DNA from: Candidatus Iainarchaeum sp.
GTDB taxonomy: Archaea; Iainarchaeota; Iainarchaeia; Iainarchaeales; DTGL01
Length of the DNA: 13,387 nucleotides
Reading direction: 5' to 3'
Assembly (NCBI GenBank): GCA_017608575.1
Contig: JAFCFP010000028.1
Span: forward strand, 1 to 13,387
Part shown: piece after piece, positions 11,803-13,387 of the stretch
Layout: every line of letters starts with the position of its first letter
Numbering within the stretch: the stretch's first letter is position 1
Notes under the pieces: model-generated
Seen by the model: the letters and a program-made list of their open reading frames with translations, nothing else
Told to the model about the DNA's origin: nothing
Databases searched by the model: none
Program-made: the position numbers and the translations under genes

Positions 11803-13387
11803 TTTATTTATGTCTTTTTTATCTAGTTCTTCCACACTTATATATATTGCTTGTTTTGTTTTACCAAATGCATTGTACTGAACTAATTTGCCAATTTTTC
11901 TGAAGTCTAATGCTAGGATGCAGTTTATATTACTAAACTGATATATGGGAAAGTAGTGCCCTTTATTTTTAAATACGCCACTAAAAGAGTACCCTTTTAC
12001 TTTTTTATTAAACTTAAAATCTTTCGCATATTTTGGGATAAATGCTTTGCATTTATACAACTCTGAACTTTTTTCTGAATCGACAATTATTATTAAATCT
12101 TTTTTTGCTTTAAATTTTTTTAGTAAGTTTGTAATTGAATTTTCTAGGTCTGTGTACAGTGCAGGCAGTTGCTTTTGTTTGATGATTTGCTTTATTATGT
12201 TTTCATTTTCTGCTCTCGCTAGATTTCTGCCATAATCTGTGCCTATGTCTCCACCCCAGGGCACTGGAGGATTTTTAATAAAATAACTTTTTTCAAATAG
12301 TGTGTAAAATCCAAAAAATTTATCTGAATCTTTTTTTGGGTTGGTGTTAATTTTCTCCAGATAATTTTTAGCTTTTTTGAATAAATCTCGTACTGTTGAA
12401 TTTTCTTCCCATTCTTTGATAACCGTTTCTTTAAATTTTTGTATTTTGTTGTTGTCGAGCTTTGCATTGATGATTCTATTTTTTTCGTCTTCTTCGGCTT
12501 TTTTTATTGCATCATTTAAGATGGACTCTAATTCACTCTTTGTATTTGAAAATTCTTCATCGTTAATTTTTATCCAATTTGAAACAGTTTCAGAGGTCAA
12601 GGATTCTAATTCCTTTTTTAGTTCTTCTATCAAATGTAAATTTTCAAATACTGGTTTGGGCAGACTAAACGGCATTTCCTTTACCTTTTGATAAAAAAGG
12701 TAAAATAAGATATATCTCTCCTTTGGAAGCTTTGGGACTGTAAATGCCCCTTCAGGGTGTAGCTTATGTTCAAGTGACCAAAAAGGCGCCGAATCCAATT
12801 CAGCGTAAATGTTGCTATATTGCATTAAATCAAATACTAATTCCTTCAGGTTTTTTGTCAGCTTTTTATTTTCTATAAGATAAAACATACGATAACACAA
12901 TTCTGTTATTCTTGATTTAAGCACCTGTTTGGTCTCCTTAACCACTTGGCATTTAGCATCAATTACTTGCTTTTCCGAATCTGCCTGTTTATAGTAGTTT
13001 TTGTCATAGTGATAAGGGTCTTCAGAGTAAAATTGGAGAGTACTGATAAATTGTTGAATATGGTCTTTGAGATATATCTCATAATGTTTTGGTTGTTTAA
13101 AAAATAAGAATAAATCAGTTTCTAATAACCTAAAACCGATGTCGATATTTTCAAGCAAAGCGCTTTTATATACTTGTATGACATCAATATTTTTTTCCGA
13201 TTCAAAATTTTTTAATATTTCAAATCGTATAAACTCTGCGATATATAATCCCGCAGTAGCATATCGTCTACTAAAATTTTTATCTAAAGTTAAGGCATAG
13301 TTTTGTAGCATTGTATAAAATTTTTGTTGAACATATCGCAGCATCTGCAAATTTTTTGTGAATTCTTTCTTTAGACTATCAATAAGA
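11692..13387 (-). CDS. Large unrecognised protein, N-terminus beyond window
   Basis: The frame is open to the window edge, giving 564 visible residues; the true start lies outside. In-window TTG and ATG codons near 13350 are not convincing starts because the frame continues upstream without a stop. I do not recognise a family. Visible parts (numbered from the first visible residue): a helical N-terminal half (about 15-190) with many aromatic residues; a segment rich in Glu/Lys likely to be long helices (about 245-330); a conserved-looking PPVPWGGDIGTDYGRN (373-388); then a mixed strand/helix C-terminal domain with LIIIVDSEKSSELY (431-444) and INCILALDFRKIGKL (487-501). There is no signal peptide or membrane segment in the visible part. 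It is AT-rich with high Lys/Asn/Ile, like the DUF262 gene. It is coupled to the nuclease fragment downstream, so a defence or element-borne role is possible. Confidence 0.8.
   Translation of the reverse strand, partial: LIDSLKKEFTKNLQMLRYVQQKFYTMLQNYALTLDKNFSRRYATAGLYIAEFIRFEILKNFESEKNIDVIQVYKSALLENIDIGFRLLETDLFLFFKQPKHYEIYLKDHIQQFISTLQFYSEDPYHYDKNYYKQADSEKQVIDAKCQVVKETKQVLKSRITELCYRMFYLIENKKLTKNLKELVFDLMQYSNIYAELDSAPFWSLEHKLHPEGAFTVPKLPKERYILFYLFYQKVKEMPFSLPKPVFENLHLIEELKKELESLTSETVSNWIKINDEEFSNTKSELESILNDAIKKAEEDEKNRIINAKLDNNKIQKFKETVIKEWEENSTVRDLFKKAKNYLEKINTNPKKDSDKFFGFYTLFEKSYFIKNPPVPWGGDIGTDYGRNLARAENENIIKQIIKQKQLPALYTDLENSITNLLKKFKAKKDLIIIVDSEKSSELYKCKAFIPKYAKDFKFNKKVKGYSFSGVFKNKGHYFPIYQFSNINCILALDFRKIGKLVQYNAFGKTKQAIYISVEELDKKDINKLNKKIKNPKTKIKIRIAEKYRIENINSNAFEGYKLR

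Noticed and set aside
12030..12310. C-terminal domain of the large unknown protein as an HK97-like shell or capsid fold
   Set aside because: The order of strands and a R-x-x-x-A-E-x-E-N segment faintly recall such proteins, but no diagnostic motif is visible. Structure prediction would be needed.
13345..13350. Start codon of the large right-hand gene at TTG 13350 or ATG 13344
   Set aside because: The frame continues without a stop to the window edge, and no ribosome binding site precedes these codons, so the gene is treated as 5' partial.
1..13387. CRISPR array, insertion sequence or long direct repeats flanking the island
   Set aside because: I saw no regularly spaced repeats, transposase or matching flanking repeats by eye. 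A self-alignment of the wider contig would be decisive.

Overview
The window looks like archaeal chromosome, most likely from a small-genome DPANN-type lineage. The evidence is an archaeal-type valyl-tRNA synthetase, an alanine aminotransferase of the Pyrococcus type, TATA-like boxes about 25 bp before transcript starts, GGTG/GAGGT ribosome binding sites mixed with probable leaderless genes, oligo-T terminators and a canonical C/D box guide RNA. The lineage below domain level is inference.

Left part (1 to about 8170) is mostly housekeeping. On the minus strand lie the N-terminal part of an RNase HII/HIII-family gene, coupled by TAATG to valS, then a ureohydrolase (agmatinase/arginase/formimidoylglutamase family). 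A compact divergent promoter separates the ureohydrolase from upp (uracil salvage, plus strand). upp converges on ftcD (glutamate formimidoyltransferase) with 3 bp between the stop codons, and an alanine-type aminotransferase lies upstream of ftcD. On the plus strand follow a 56-aa CxxC-x17-CxxC zinc ribbon protein, with a hairpin in its leader, and a divergent methyltransferase-like protein with a very basic C-terminal part.

A short RNA region (8224-8325) holds an intact C/D box sRNA on the minus strand, with both 12-nt guides, C/D' and C'/D boxes, a terminal stem, a T8 terminator and its own TATA-like box. This is the cleanest feature not visible as an open reading frame.

Right part (8320 to the end) is more AT-rich and reads as a defence or mobile island. 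It contains a ParD/RelE-type toxin-antitoxin pair, and an RHH regulator translationally coupled to a 707-aa DUF262-HNH protein carrying an extra PLD-like (HDR) domain. It also contains a decayed junction where a PD-(D/E)XK nuclease fragment meets a plus-strand gene start, and a large unrecognised protein that runs off the right edge and is coupled to the nuclease fragment. The RHH to DUF262-HNH-PLD cassette and the unknown protein with its nuclease fragment are the best candidates for an undescribed system. Their function is inference only.
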